A DNA stretch of 64,000 bases from contig NZ_CP060404.1 in assembly GCF_014295035.1 (NCBI RefSeq), positions 7,666,501 to 7,730,500 of the forward strand. Reading direction: 5' to 3'. The notes below the pieces were generated by a model. The model was given only the letters and a program-made list of their open reading frames with translations. It was not told where the DNA came from and did no database searches. Of the stretch, positions 1-7,551 are shown in pieces (position 1 is the stretch's first letter; each line of letters begins with the position of its first letter). Source of the DNA: Streptomyces buecherae. Its GTDB lineage: Bacteria > Actinomycetota > Actinomycetes > Streptomycetales > Streptomycetaceae. A program made the position numbers and the translations under genes.

Positions 1-689
1 TGGCCCGGCACGGGCTGCGCGTCATCGTCACGTACCGCGGCGACGCGCAGGCAGCCGAGGAGGTGGTCGAGAGCGTTCGGGAAGCGGGCGCCACGGTTGC
101 CGCGCTGCGGCTGGACATCAGCGACGTGGCCTCCTTTCCGGCCTTCGTCTCCCACCTGACCGCACAGTTGGAGCGCTGGGACGCGACCCGGCTGGACGTC
201 CTGGTCAACAACGCCGGGATCGGGCTGTTCGGACCGCTGGAAGCGGTCACGGTCGACGACTACGACGCGGTGATGGACACCAACGTGCGCGGCACGTTCT
301 TCCTCACCCAGGCGCTCGCGCCTGTGCTGGCCGACGAGGGACGGATCATCAACGTCTCCTCCTCCCTCAGCCGCCACACCAGTGCCGGCACCTCGGTGTA
401 CTCGGCCTCCAAGGCGGCGGTCGAGGTCCTCAGCCGGACACTGGCCGTGGAGCTGGGGCCGCGCAGGATCCGCGTCAACGCCATCGCGCCGGGGCCGACC
501 GCCACCGACTTCAACGGCGGCGCCATGCGGGACGACGCGCGGCTGCGCGAGAACCTGGGCGCGCAGACCGCGCTCGGCCGCGTCGGCGAACCACGGGAGA
601 TCGGCGACGCCATCGCCGCTCTCGCCTCCGAGGACCTGCGATGGGTCACCGCTCAGCGCCTCGAAGTGTCCGGCGGCGCCCTGCTGTAG
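1..689 (+). CDS. SDR family NAD(P)-dependent oxidoreductase (5' end outside window)
   Basis: This is a classical short-chain dehydrogenase/reductase missing its first residues; the open frame runs in from base 3 with no start codon before the edge. Visible motifs are the structural NNAG followed by IGLFGPLEAV, the catalytic Ser in NVSSS, and the YSASK Tyr/Lys pair that completes the triad. The PG motif region reads APGPTATDF and the C-terminus is SGGALL, the usual end of FabG-like SDRs. The Rossmann glycine motif lies off the window. The enzyme should oxidise or reduce a hydroxyl/carbonyl using NAD(P)H; the substrate cannot be read from the sequence. It is followed by about 130 bp without a gene and then the terminator of the leftward tRNA-Pro. 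Family assignment is secure, function is generic. Confidence 0.9.
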   Translation, partial: ARHGLRVIVTYRGDAQAAEEVVESVREAGATVAALRLDISDVASFPAFVSHLTAQLERWDATRLDVLVNNAGIGLFGPLEAVTVDDYDAVMDTNVRGTFFLTQALAPVLADEGRIINVSSSLSRHTSAGTSVYSASKAAVEVLSRTLAVELGPRRIRVNAIAPGPTATDFNGGAMRDDARLRENLGAQTALGRVGEPREIGDAIAALASEDLRWVTAQRLEVSGGALL

Positions 690-818
690 CGCCCCTACCG
701 ACACCCTGTACTCCGCCCCTCGCCTGGCAGAACGGGGTGCTGCGTCAGTGGACCGTGCGGGTGGGGTGGCGGGCAGTGCGGAAGGCGACTCGTCCCCAAC
801 TGGTCCCCGGGAATGAGG

Positions 819-854
819 AAGGGCCGGTTTCGGATGATTCCGAAACCGGCCCTT
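819..854 (-). terminator. Hairpin terminator downstream of leftward tRNA-Pro
   Basis: Two perfectly complementary 15-base arms (819-833 and 840-854) enclose a 6-base loop. The hairpin lies 20 bp beyond the 3' end of the leftward tRNA-Pro and probably ends its transcript. It may also stop the incoming SDR gene, because the stem is symmetric. A diverged copy sits behind the second tRNA-Pro at 2339-2374. Confidence 0.75.
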
Positions 855-873
855 GACCTGCGACTCTCACGAG

Positions 874-947
<74 letters not shown>

Positions 948-1142
948 ATGCTCTCTCGTCTGGGGCTGGGCCCCGGCCGAGCGCGTACGAGAACAATACC
1001 GCACCGCACCGGGTGGTCGTGCCCCCGTTCCCGCCCGTTGATCTTCCCGTGGGGCGACTCCGACGGGCCCCCGGGCGGCACTCAGGGCGGGCTGAGTAGG
1101 GGTACTCATGTGCGCGGGTCACCGCGCGGCGACGCTACGTGC

Positions 1143-1436
1143 ATGACGACACCTTCCATCCAGCGGCCCACGACCACCGCGTTCTTCGTGCAGGCCGCGC
1201 TCTCGTTCGCCCTGTCGCTCGGCGCCGTCGCCTTCGGGATCACCAAGCTGTCCGTCGGGGCGTGGGAGCGCGGGTTCCTCGGGCTCGGTCTGGTCTTCGT
1301 GGTCACTTCGACGTTCACGCTGGCCAAGTGCATTCGGGACCGCCAGGAGGTCGAGGAGGTGACCAACCGGGTCGACAAGGCACGGATCGACAAGCTCCTC
1401 ATCGAGCAGGACGTCTTCAAGCCCGGCCAGGTGTGA
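1143..1436 (+). CDS. YiaA/YiaB family two-helix inner membrane protein
   Basis: A 97-aa protein starting at the ATG at 1143. It has two hydrophobic segments, about residues 13-33 (AFFVQAALSFALSLGAVAFG) and 45-62 (FLGLGLVFVVTSTFTLAK), joined by a short loop. A charged C-terminal tail (RDRQEVEEVTNRVDKARID) follows. The hairpin layout, length and tail match YiaA/YiaB-like proteins that are widespread in actinomycetes. Their biochemical role is not established. The gene stands alone, convergent with soxR, between the two tRNA-Pro genes. A longer upstream extension of the frame crosses the tRNA region and is rejected. Confidence 0.8.
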   Translation: MTTPSIQRPTTTAFFVQAALSFALSLGAVAFGITKLSVGAWERGFLGLGLVFVVTSTFTLAKCIRDRQEVEEVTNRVDKARIDKLLIEQDVFKPGQV

Positions 1437-1553
1437 GGGCCCGAGCACGTTCCGTACAGGGCGTGTGACGCGGCCCACGGCGCGGCGGCCAGGGTACGGA
1501 CCAGCCGCCCGCCGCCCCGGAGACGGGGCGCGTCGGCCGGCCGACCTCGGCGG

Positions 1554-2063
1554 CTACAGGTCGGCCCGGGCGTCGCCCGGGGCCCGCGACGCCGTCGCGC
1601 CCTCCGGCTGCGTGGGCTCGTCGCCGAGCAGGTACCGGGCGCCGGCGCCCTGATCGGCCGCGGCGTCGTGCGGGTTGTAGAGGGAGCACTTGCGCAGGGA
1701 CAGGCAGCCGCAGCCGATGCACCCCAACAGGCGCAGCTTGAGCCGCTCCAGGTCAGCGATCTGCGCGTCGATGCGCCGACTCCAGACCCGCGCCACCGCG
1801 TTCCACTGGGTGGCGCTGGGGGCGCGGCCCTCGGGCAGCCGGGCCAGCGCGGCGCCCGCTTCGTCCAGCGAGAGGCCAACCTGCTGGGCGGCGCGGATGA
1901 AGGCGACGCGGCGGAGCGTGGCGCGGGCGAAGCGGCGCTGGCCGCCGGCGGTGCGCTCGGAGTGGATCAGCCCGAGCTCCTCGTAGTAACGCAGCGCGGA
2001 GGTGGCCAGCCCGCTGCGGGCCGCGAGTTCGCCGATCGTCAGTCGGTCGTGCTTCGACGTCAT
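1554..2063 (-). CDS. soxR: Redox-sensitive transcriptional activator SoxR
   Basis: A 169-aa MerR-family regulator. The N-terminal winged helix (LTIGELAARSGLATSALRYY, residues about 8-27) is followed by the long dimerisation helix. Near residue 115 lies the [2Fe-2S] ligand motif CIGCGCLSLRKC, which fits CX2CXCX5C and is diagnostic of SoxR. In actinomycetes SoxR responds to redox-active metabolites rather than superoxide and induces small regulons of oxidoreductases, monooxygenases and transporters. The start is the ATG at 2063, because the HTH begins a few residues later. The tail past the cluster (residues about 130-169) is acidic and probably disordered. A 13-bp palindrome lies about 23 bp upstream. 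The flavin enzymes of the adjacent peptide locus make redox-active products conceivable, but a link is only inferred. Confidence 0.92.
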   Translation of the reverse strand: MTSKHDRLTIGELAARSGLATSALRYYEELGLIHSERTAGGQRRFARATLRRVAFIRAAQQVGLSLDEAGAALARLPEGRAPSATQWNAVARVWSRRIDAQIADLERLKLRLLGCIGCGCLSLRKCSLYNPHDAAADQGAGARYLLGDEPTQPEGATASRAPGDARADL

Positions 2064-2085
2064 GGCGTGCGAGCGTAGTCGCCGT

Positions 2086-2098
2086 CTGCCACTGGCAG
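2086..2098. promoter_or_regulatory. 13-bp palindrome upstream of soxR (possible operator)
   Basis: CTGCCA-C-TGGCAG is a perfect inverted repeat 23 bp upstream of the soxR start codon. MerR-type regulators bind such dyads in promoter spacers, so autoregulation is possible. It does not obviously match the known SoxR consensus, and short GC palindromes are common here, so confidence is low. Confidence 0.3.
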
Positions 2099-2246
2099 CA
2101 GTGCCCTCCGCTACGCCAACAGTCCCGCCCCCGCCGGCCGCCGGGGCGGCGGCCCCGACCCCGACTGCATCGACGGCGACGATGCTGTACGCTCTTGACC
2201 TGCAACGACGACGGCAATGCGAGGGCGCGGCCGACGTGGGACGCAT

Positions 2247-2320
<74 letters not shown>

Positions 2321-2338
2321 CTCGTGAGAGTCGCAGAT

Positions 2339-2374
2339 AAGGGCTGGTTTTGGAGAGATCCGAAACCGGCCCTT
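2339..2374 (+). terminator. Hairpin terminator downstream of rightward tRNA-Pro
   Basis: Arms 2339-2353 and 2360-2374 pair over 15 positions, with G-U wobbles where the left arm reads CTGGTTTTGG. The 6-base loop differs from that of the copy at 819-854. It starts 19 bp after the tRNA 3' end and should stop tRNA transcription before the convergent PEARL operon. Confidence 0.7.
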
Positions 2375-2534
2375 GATCTTTCCGGGGGCCAGTTAGAGAC
2401 CAGCGTCCTTGACCAGGGTCGGCGAGCCCTGATGATCGGGCTTGGCGGCGGGCGTGGTGTGCGGAGCGCGCTGCCCCCGGGGGTCGGAGCCGGGCCGGGG
2501 CCGGTGTCGGCTCGCTCGTGGAGCTTCTTGGTTC

Positions 2535-4943
2535 TCACCCTCGCACGGCCAGCGCCCGCACCTCGAAGGTGCGCCCATCGGCCAGCCAGAGATCCTGCGG
2601 GCCTGGCAGCATCTCGCTGAACGTGACGACGGGGCGGTCCGCGCCGTTCGGGGCGTGTCGCAGGAGGCCCGCGAACGCGCCGACGGACAGCGGGTTGCGG
2701 AAGTCGAGCAGGGTGGGCTTCGGCTCCCATGGCAGGCGTACGAAGACCAGCTCAGGCATGCCGTGCTCGAACCGGAACGCCCGTGCGGCCAGGAACTGTT
2801 CGGCGTCCCGCAGTCCGCCGATGGCGGGGGCGGGCGCCCGCCAGGTGGCCCGCTGCGCCACGGTGCGCCCGACGACGACCCGGGGCCGCAGCGGCCCCAG
2901 GCCGAACGGCACGCTCTGCACAGCGGGAAAGGAGAGCGCGGCCAGCGGGTCGAAGGTGTCGGTGGCGGGGCGGACGGCGGGCAGCAGCCACAGTGGCCCG
3001 TGCGAGTCCCAGAGTGCGACGCTGTCCCCCTCGTCACCCTCATCCGATTCGCTCGGTTTTCTCCGTACGGTGAGCTGCGAAGCGGGCAGGGCCGCGTGGT
3101 CCGGCAGATGGGGGCGCAGCTGCACCGCGACGGCGGGCTGTCGGTACTGGAAGATCTTGGTGTCGCGGCCGGTGACCAGCCAGGCCGCCCTGCGCCCGGT
3201 GCGCTGGAGCGCGCCGAACAGCCAGCCGTCCCGCCGCGTGTGGGCCCCGGGGTCCCGCAGGCGCGCGAAGTGGTCCGTCGGGAAGACGGACAGCAGATGC
3301 CCGGCGTGCGCCTCGCCGAGGACCCAGCGCTGGTCGCCCCGGAAGGCGGCTGCCGCGTCAGGGGCGGCGAGCAGGAGGTCGACGGAGGTGAAGACCGGTC
3401 CTGTCACGGCATCCGCGAGCGGCATTAACTGCCGTGGATCCAGGCGTACTTCACCGGTGGACTCACCGACGAGCGCGGCCATCCTCGTCTCGGTCGGGGT
3501 CGGGGCCGACACGGGAGGCAGGGCCGCGGCGGCGCGGAGGAAGGCGGGTAGCGGAACCTCGGGCCTGCCGGGCCATTCCCGGTCGTACAGCGCGGCGGCG
3601 GCCCGCTGGTGCTGCCGGTGCCGCTGGCAGGCGACCGCGGCCCAGTAGGTGAGGACAGGGGCGAGGTCGTCGGGCAGTTCCGCGGCGGCCGGGCCGCCGA
3701 CGGTCAGGGAGAGACGGTTCTCGCGCTCCTCGAACAGCACGCTGCGGTCGGCGTACATCCGACCGCCGCCCTGCCGGGGAGCCCCGCCGGTCAGCGCGGC
3801 GACGCGGTTCTCCGCCCGGCCGAGCGCCGCGCGCCGGGCGTCGCTGCCCGAGGCCGCCCCGAACGCCCGCATGTCCGCGCGCAGGTCGCCCAGCCGTGCC
3901 AGCCACTCCTGGGCCGCGGGCCGTGGCCCAAGGTTCCGCAGCCAGGTCTCGAGCGAGGCGAGCGGGTCGGCGGTCCACAGGTCGAGCGGCACCTGGCGGA
4001 CGAGCGCCCCGATCCTGAGGAGCCGGTCCGGCGACGGGTCCGGGACGGGCGGGGGCGGGGCGTCCGCGCCGGGGCGGAGAGCCGACCAGTAAGCCGCCTC
4101 GCTCGGGCTCACCCGCGTCGAGCGCCCGCTCGGCAGATGCGTCAGCCGCCCCTCCGCCAGCGTGAACATCGGCGACCTGCGCAGCACCAGGTGGTGGGCG
4201 AACTCCGGCTCCGCCGACATCAGTTCGGCCAGCTCCCGGACCGTGCGGGGGCTGCTGAACACCACCGGGGGCCCGTGCCCGGGCGTGCCGTCGACGCGCA
4301 GCGGCACCGGCGCGTCCGGGCAGAAGGTGGCGGCACCGATCGGCCCGAAGTAGCTGTTGGTCTCGTTCTTGGCGACCAGGCGCTGCAGATACAGCAGGAA
4401 CCGGTGCTCCAGGCCGCGGACGCGGCTGGTGCGCGTCGGGGGCAGCGGGGCGTGCGCGAAGCGGTGGAGCGCCTCACCGAAGGACGGGCTGAGCAGGCTG
4501 ACGGCCTCCAACAGCGGCTCTTCGCGGGCGAGTTCGTGCAGCCGCCGCCGTAGCGCCGGGACGTCTTCGGTCCAGCTCCCGGCCAGGCCGGACACGGCTT
4601 CCCGTACCGCCTCAAGCCGTCCGTTCCACTCCCGCAGCGCGTCTCGTACGCAGACCGGTGCCGCATCCGGTGCCGCCACCGGGCGGTTCTTGCCCACCGC
4701 CGTACGGCACTTGCTGAGCACGCGGCGCGTCGCGGGGTCACCGGCCGCGGCGACGGCGGCGGGGAACGCGACGGTCAGCAGCTCGGCCCGGTGCTGACGG
4801 GCCGCCGCCCAGCGCGCGTCCAGCTCGGCCTGCGCGGCGAGCAGCGGGGGAGGGGGCAGCCGCTCCCACCAGGAGAAGGGGAAACCCGCCATCCGCAGCG
4901 CCGCGTGGGGGTGCACCGACCAGCCGCCCGTCGTGTCCGTCAC
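2535..4943 (-). CDS. PEARL 1: peptide aminoacyl-tRNA ligase-like (lantibiotic dehydratase N-domain family)
   Basis: An 802-aa member of the LanB/lantibiotic dehydratase superfamily that appears to consist of the tRNA-dependent N-domain only. Family marks are QRLVAKNETNSYFGP near residue 187, the MYADRSVLFEE block near 395, KPTLLDF near 730 and the C-terminal EMLPGPQDLWL. At about 800 aa, without a recognisable SpaB_C elimination domain, it resembles PEARLs (TglB, AmmB type). Those use aminoacyl-tRNA to add an amino acid to a scaffold peptide C-terminus instead of dehydrating Ser/Thr. The amino acid used cannot be deduced. The GTG start at 4943 overlaps the TldE stop by 4 bp, and this is the last gene of the leftward operon. 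The frame extends far upstream antisense to tldE, which is not coding. A true dehydratase role remains a less likely alternative. Confidence 0.82.
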   Translation of the reverse strand: MTDTTGGWSVHPHAALRMAGFPFSWWERLPPPPLLAAQAELDARWAAARQHRAELLTVAFPAAVAAAGDPATRRVLSKCRTAVGKNRPVAAPDAAPVCVRDALREWNGRLEAVREAVSGLAGSWTEDVPALRRRLHELAREEPLLEAVSLLSPSFGEALHRFAHAPLPPTRTSRVRGLEHRFLLYLQRLVAKNETNSYFGPIGAATFCPDAPVPLRVDGTPGHGPPVVFSSPRTVRELAELMSAEPEFAHHLVLRRSPMFTLAEGRLTHLPSGRSTRVSPSEAAYWSALRPGADAPPPPVPDPSPDRLLRIGALVRQVPLDLWTADPLASLETWLRNLGPRPAAQEWLARLGDLRADMRAFGAASGSDARRAALGRAENRVAALTGGAPRQGGGRMYADRSVLFEERENRLSLTVGGPAAAELPDDLAPVLTYWAAVACQRHRQHQRAAAALYDREWPGRPEVPLPAFLRAAAALPPVSAPTPTETRMAALVGESTGEVRLDPRQLMPLADAVTGPVFTSVDLLLAAPDAAAAFRGDQRWVLGEAHAGHLLSVFPTDHFARLRDPGAHTRRDGWLFGALQRTGRRAAWLVTGRDTKIFQYRQPAVAVQLRPHLPDHAALPASQLTVRRKPSESDEGDEGDSVALWDSHGPLWLLPAVRPATDTFDPLAALSFPAVQSVPFGLGPLRPRVVVGRTVAQRATWRAPAPAIGGLRDAEQFLAARAFRFEHGMPELVFVRLPWEPKPTLLDFRNPLSVGAFAGLLRHAPNGADRPVVTFSEMLPGPQDLWLADGRTFEVRALAVRG

Positions 4944-6178
4944 CCGACGCTCCCCTCGGAGAGGAGCACGGCGGGGGCGGCCAGGCCGCGGAAGACCGCC
5001 GAGTGGTGCAGCGTCGGGCCGCACGCCGCCACCGTACGGAGCCAGCCGAAGAGCCCCACCTCCAGCGTGACCGGGCCGACGGGACGGTCGCGCTCGCCGG
5101 CGCGCACGTGCCAGCCGAACAGCTCCAGCCGGATCTTCCGGCCGCCGTTGGTCCGCACGGCGGGGCGGCACACGGCGACCGCTTCGAACCCGGTACCGAG
5201 GAGGGCGCGCAGCTCGTCCACGCCGTCGGAGCCACCGCTCGCACCGGCCCCGCCACCGCCCCCCGGCAGCAGCGCGAAGCCGCGGACGGCGGGCCCTATG
5301 GGGCCGTCCGGCTGGCTGCGCACCGCACAGCCGTTGGGCGGGCACCCGAAGGCGGCGGCCGTCGCCCGCGAGTGCAGGAACCCGCGCAGGACGCCGGACT
5401 CCAGAAGGACGTTGCGCGCCGTGGGCACGCCTTCGTCGTCGACGAGGGAGCCGTACGGCCCGTCCAGGCGCCCGTCGTCCACCACCGTGACGGCCGGGGC
5501 GGCGATCCGGCGGCCGACCCGCCCCCGCAGGGCCCGCATGCCGCCCAGCACGTTGGTGCCGTTGACCATGCTGGCGAGGAGGTTGACCAGGTGCAGGGCG
5601 ACGGCCGGGCGCAACAGGACCGGCATCGTGCCCCGTGGCCCCGGCCCGGCGTCCCGCACCGCGAGCAGTCCGAGGCGCTCCTCGCGCGGGACCAGCGGGT
5701 CGGGCAGCCGGTCCCCCCAGGTGACGGCGCCCTCCAGGTGCTGTCCTCCGGCGCCGCCGACCCAGTGCCGCAGCCGCCGGTGCGTGTGGTCCCACCGAGT
5801 GAGTCCGCCCGCGTCCAGGACGGTGACCTCGCTGGACGTCTCGGCGTACTCGGCGTCGACGACCTCGGGGCAGGGCTGCCCGGTGGCGGGGTCGAGGAGG
5901 CACGCGGACACCCGCCCCGCCGCGTCCGTCGGCGGTGGGTGCGGTAGCGGCGGCGCGGCGCCGTCGGAGAGTTCGGTGGACCAGTGGGAGCCGGTCCGCA
6001 CCGACACCACGACGGTGCGGTGGGTGCCGCCGCGCCGGGAGACCGCCCCGTCGTAGCCGGTGCGGTACGCGGAGGTGACGGAGTCCGTGACGCGGACGCG
6101 TACCTCGTCCGCGTCGTGTGCGGACCGATGCGCGGTGATCCGCCGGGCGAGCCGGTCGGCGGGCAGGATGTCGGTCAT
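4940..6178 (-). CDS. TldE/PmbA-like metalloprotease subunit
   Basis: A 412-aa TldD/PmbA-family protein. In the characterised heterodimer TldD carries the zinc site and TldE lacks it. This protein has no HExxxH and occupies the TldE position directly after the TldD-like gene. It contains the family's glycine-rich C-terminal half, with FALLPGGGGGAG near residue 300, and a CPPNGC segment near residue 275. TldD/E complexes degrade unfolded peptides and trim RiPP leaders. In pearlin pathways such a pair is expected to release the finished C-terminal unit from the scaffold peptide. Its ATG overlaps the TldD-like stop by 4 bp and its stop overlaps the PEARL 1 GTG by 4 bp, so the three genes are translationally coupled. 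Confidence 0.82.
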   Translation of the reverse strand: MTDILPADRLARRITAHRSAHDADEVRVRVTDSVTSAYRTGYDGAVSRRGGTHRTVVVSVRTGSHWSTELSDGAAPPLPHPPPTDAAGRVSACLLDPATGQPCPEVVDAEYAETSSEVTVLDAGGLTRWDHTHRRLRHWVGGAGGQHLEGAVTWGDRLPDPLVPREERLGLLAVRDAGPGPRGTMPVLLRPAVALHLVNLLASMVNGTNVLGGMRALRGRVGRRIAAPAVTVVDDGRLDGPYGSLVDDEGVPTARNVLLESGVLRGFLHSRATAAAFGCPPNGCAVRSQPDGPIGPAVRGFALLPGGGGGAGASGGSDGVDELRALLGTGFEAVAVCRPAVRTNGGRKIRLELFGWHVRAGERDRPVGPVTLEVGLFGWLRTVAACGPTLHHSAVFRGLAAPAVLLSEGSVG

Positions 6179-7551
6179 GCGCCGGTGACCCCCAGGGCAC
6201 GGATGCGGAGGGTGGGCTGCCCGACCGAGACCTTGAGCGGGAACTGCCCCTGCTTGTTGCAGTGGTAGCCGTACGCCAGAAAGTCCAGGTCGTCGCAGAC
6301 GACGTCGACCTGCCGCAGGACGTCCGTGCCGGAGCCGTGCAGGGTCGCCGACCGTACGGGAGCGGTGATGCGGCCGTTCTCGACCAGGAAGCTCTCGGTG
6401 ACGTCGGCGGTGAACTCGCCGCCGCTCATGTCGGTCTCACCGGTCACGACGGACCGCACGTACAGCCCGCGGCGGATGCCCGCGAGCGCCTCCTCCGGCG
6501 GGGCCTGGCCCGCCGCGAGATACGTACAGCTCATCCGGGACAGCGCGGGGTGGGCGTGATCGAGGCGTCGGCCGTTGCCGGTCGCGGGGTGGCCGGTACG
6601 CCGGGACACCTCGGCGTCGGCGAGATAACTCGCGAGCACGCCCCGGTCGATGAGGGTGGTCGGCCCGGCGGTCCGGCCCTCGTCGTCGACCCGGTACAGC
6701 GGCGCCCAGCTCGGCATGCCGGGGTCGTCGACGACGGTCACCAGGGGTGAGGCCACGCGTCGGCCGAGCAGGTCCTGGTAGGCGCCCCTGGGCGCGCACG
6801 CCACGTCGGCCTCCAGGCCGTGCCCGCACACCTCGTGTAGCAGCGCGGCGGGTCCGGCGGGCCCGAGGACCACCGGCAGTTCGCCCTCGGGCGGGTCGAC
6901 CGCGTCGGTCCGCGCCAGGGCGCCGCGTACCACCTCGTCGGCGGCGGCCAGGTGCCGGTCGCCCTTGAGCAGCAGTTCCAGGGACGCGGCGGAGACGATG
7001 CGCAGGCTGCGCGCGGTCGCCGGGGCACCGGCGATCCGCGCCCCGACGCGCAGCTCCAGATACAGCCGGTCGTCGGTGGCCAGGGTCCCGTCGGCGCGCA
7101 GAACGGCGATACGGGTACGGGTGGCGTCGGCGTTGATCAGCGGAAGGAGCCCCGGGGGGCCGCCGCTGAGCATGCGGTCGGCGAGCTGTCCGGCGAGGCG
7201 GGGCAGCGCCGTCGCTACCTCGGCGGGCAGTTCGTCCCCGGCGTCCAGCGCTTCCCGCCCGGCGGCCTCGGGGGCGGTGGCCGCGCCGGACCCCTGGGCG
7301 GCCTCGGCGAGGCGGCGCAGTGCGGCGGCCGAGCAGGCGCCGGTGAACGTGTGGCGGCGCGCGCCGGGGCCGACGGTCTCCAGGGCGGAGCCCGTGGTGC
7401 TGTGCCGGGTCGAGGTGACGGCGTCACCGCGCAGGGCGGTCTGCTGCATGGCGCCGCGGCGCAGCAACGCGAGGGTGTCTGGGCCCAGTTGTCGCAGCAC
7501 CGGAGCCAGTGCGGCGTGTTCGCCGTCGCGGAACAGCTCGGCGGGGCTCAC
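6175..7551 (-). CDS. TldD-like zinc metalloprotease subunit
   Basis: A 458-aa TldD-family protein. The zinc-binding HExxxH is present as LLHEVCGHGLEAD near residue 243, and further family features follow: SPLVTVVDDP, the VDDEGR...PTTLIDRGVL block and a C-terminal segment with GGEFTADVTESFLVENG. It should form the catalytic half of a TldD/E heterodimer with the next gene. Its likely task is proteolysis of the modified scaffold peptide from this locus. The GTG at 7551 overlaps the stop of PEARL 2 by 4 bp. The first 150 residues are less conserved, but TldD proteins of about 460-480 aa are normal, so the length fits. Confidence 0.87.
   Translation of the reverse strand: MSPAELFRDGEHAALAPVLRQLGPDTLALLRRGAMQQTALRGDAVTSTRHSTTGSALETVGPGARRHTFTGACSAAALRRLAEAAQGSGAATAPEAAGREALDAGDELPAEVATALPRLAGQLADRMLSGGPPGLLPLINADATRTRIAVLRADGTLATDDRLYLELRVGARIAGAPATARSLRIVSAASLELLLKGDRHLAAADEVVRGALARTDAVDPPEGELPVVLGPAGPAALLHEVCGHGLEADVACAPRGAYQDLLGRRVASPLVTVVDDPGMPSWAPLYRVDDEGRTAGPTTLIDRGVLASYLADAEVSRRTGHPATGNGRRLDHAHPALSRMSCTYLAAGQAPPEEALAGIRRGLYVRSVVTGETDMSGGEFTADVTESFLVENGRITAPVRSATLHGSGTDVLRQVDVVCDDLDFLAYGYHCNKQGQFPLKVSVGQPTLRIRALGVTGA

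Noticed and set aside
4944..6200. Upstream extension of the PEARL 1 frame (1221-aa open frame)
   Set aside because: The extension runs through the TldE-like gene in another frame and gives Arg/Pro-rich nonsense. Family homology begins at the GTG at 4943.
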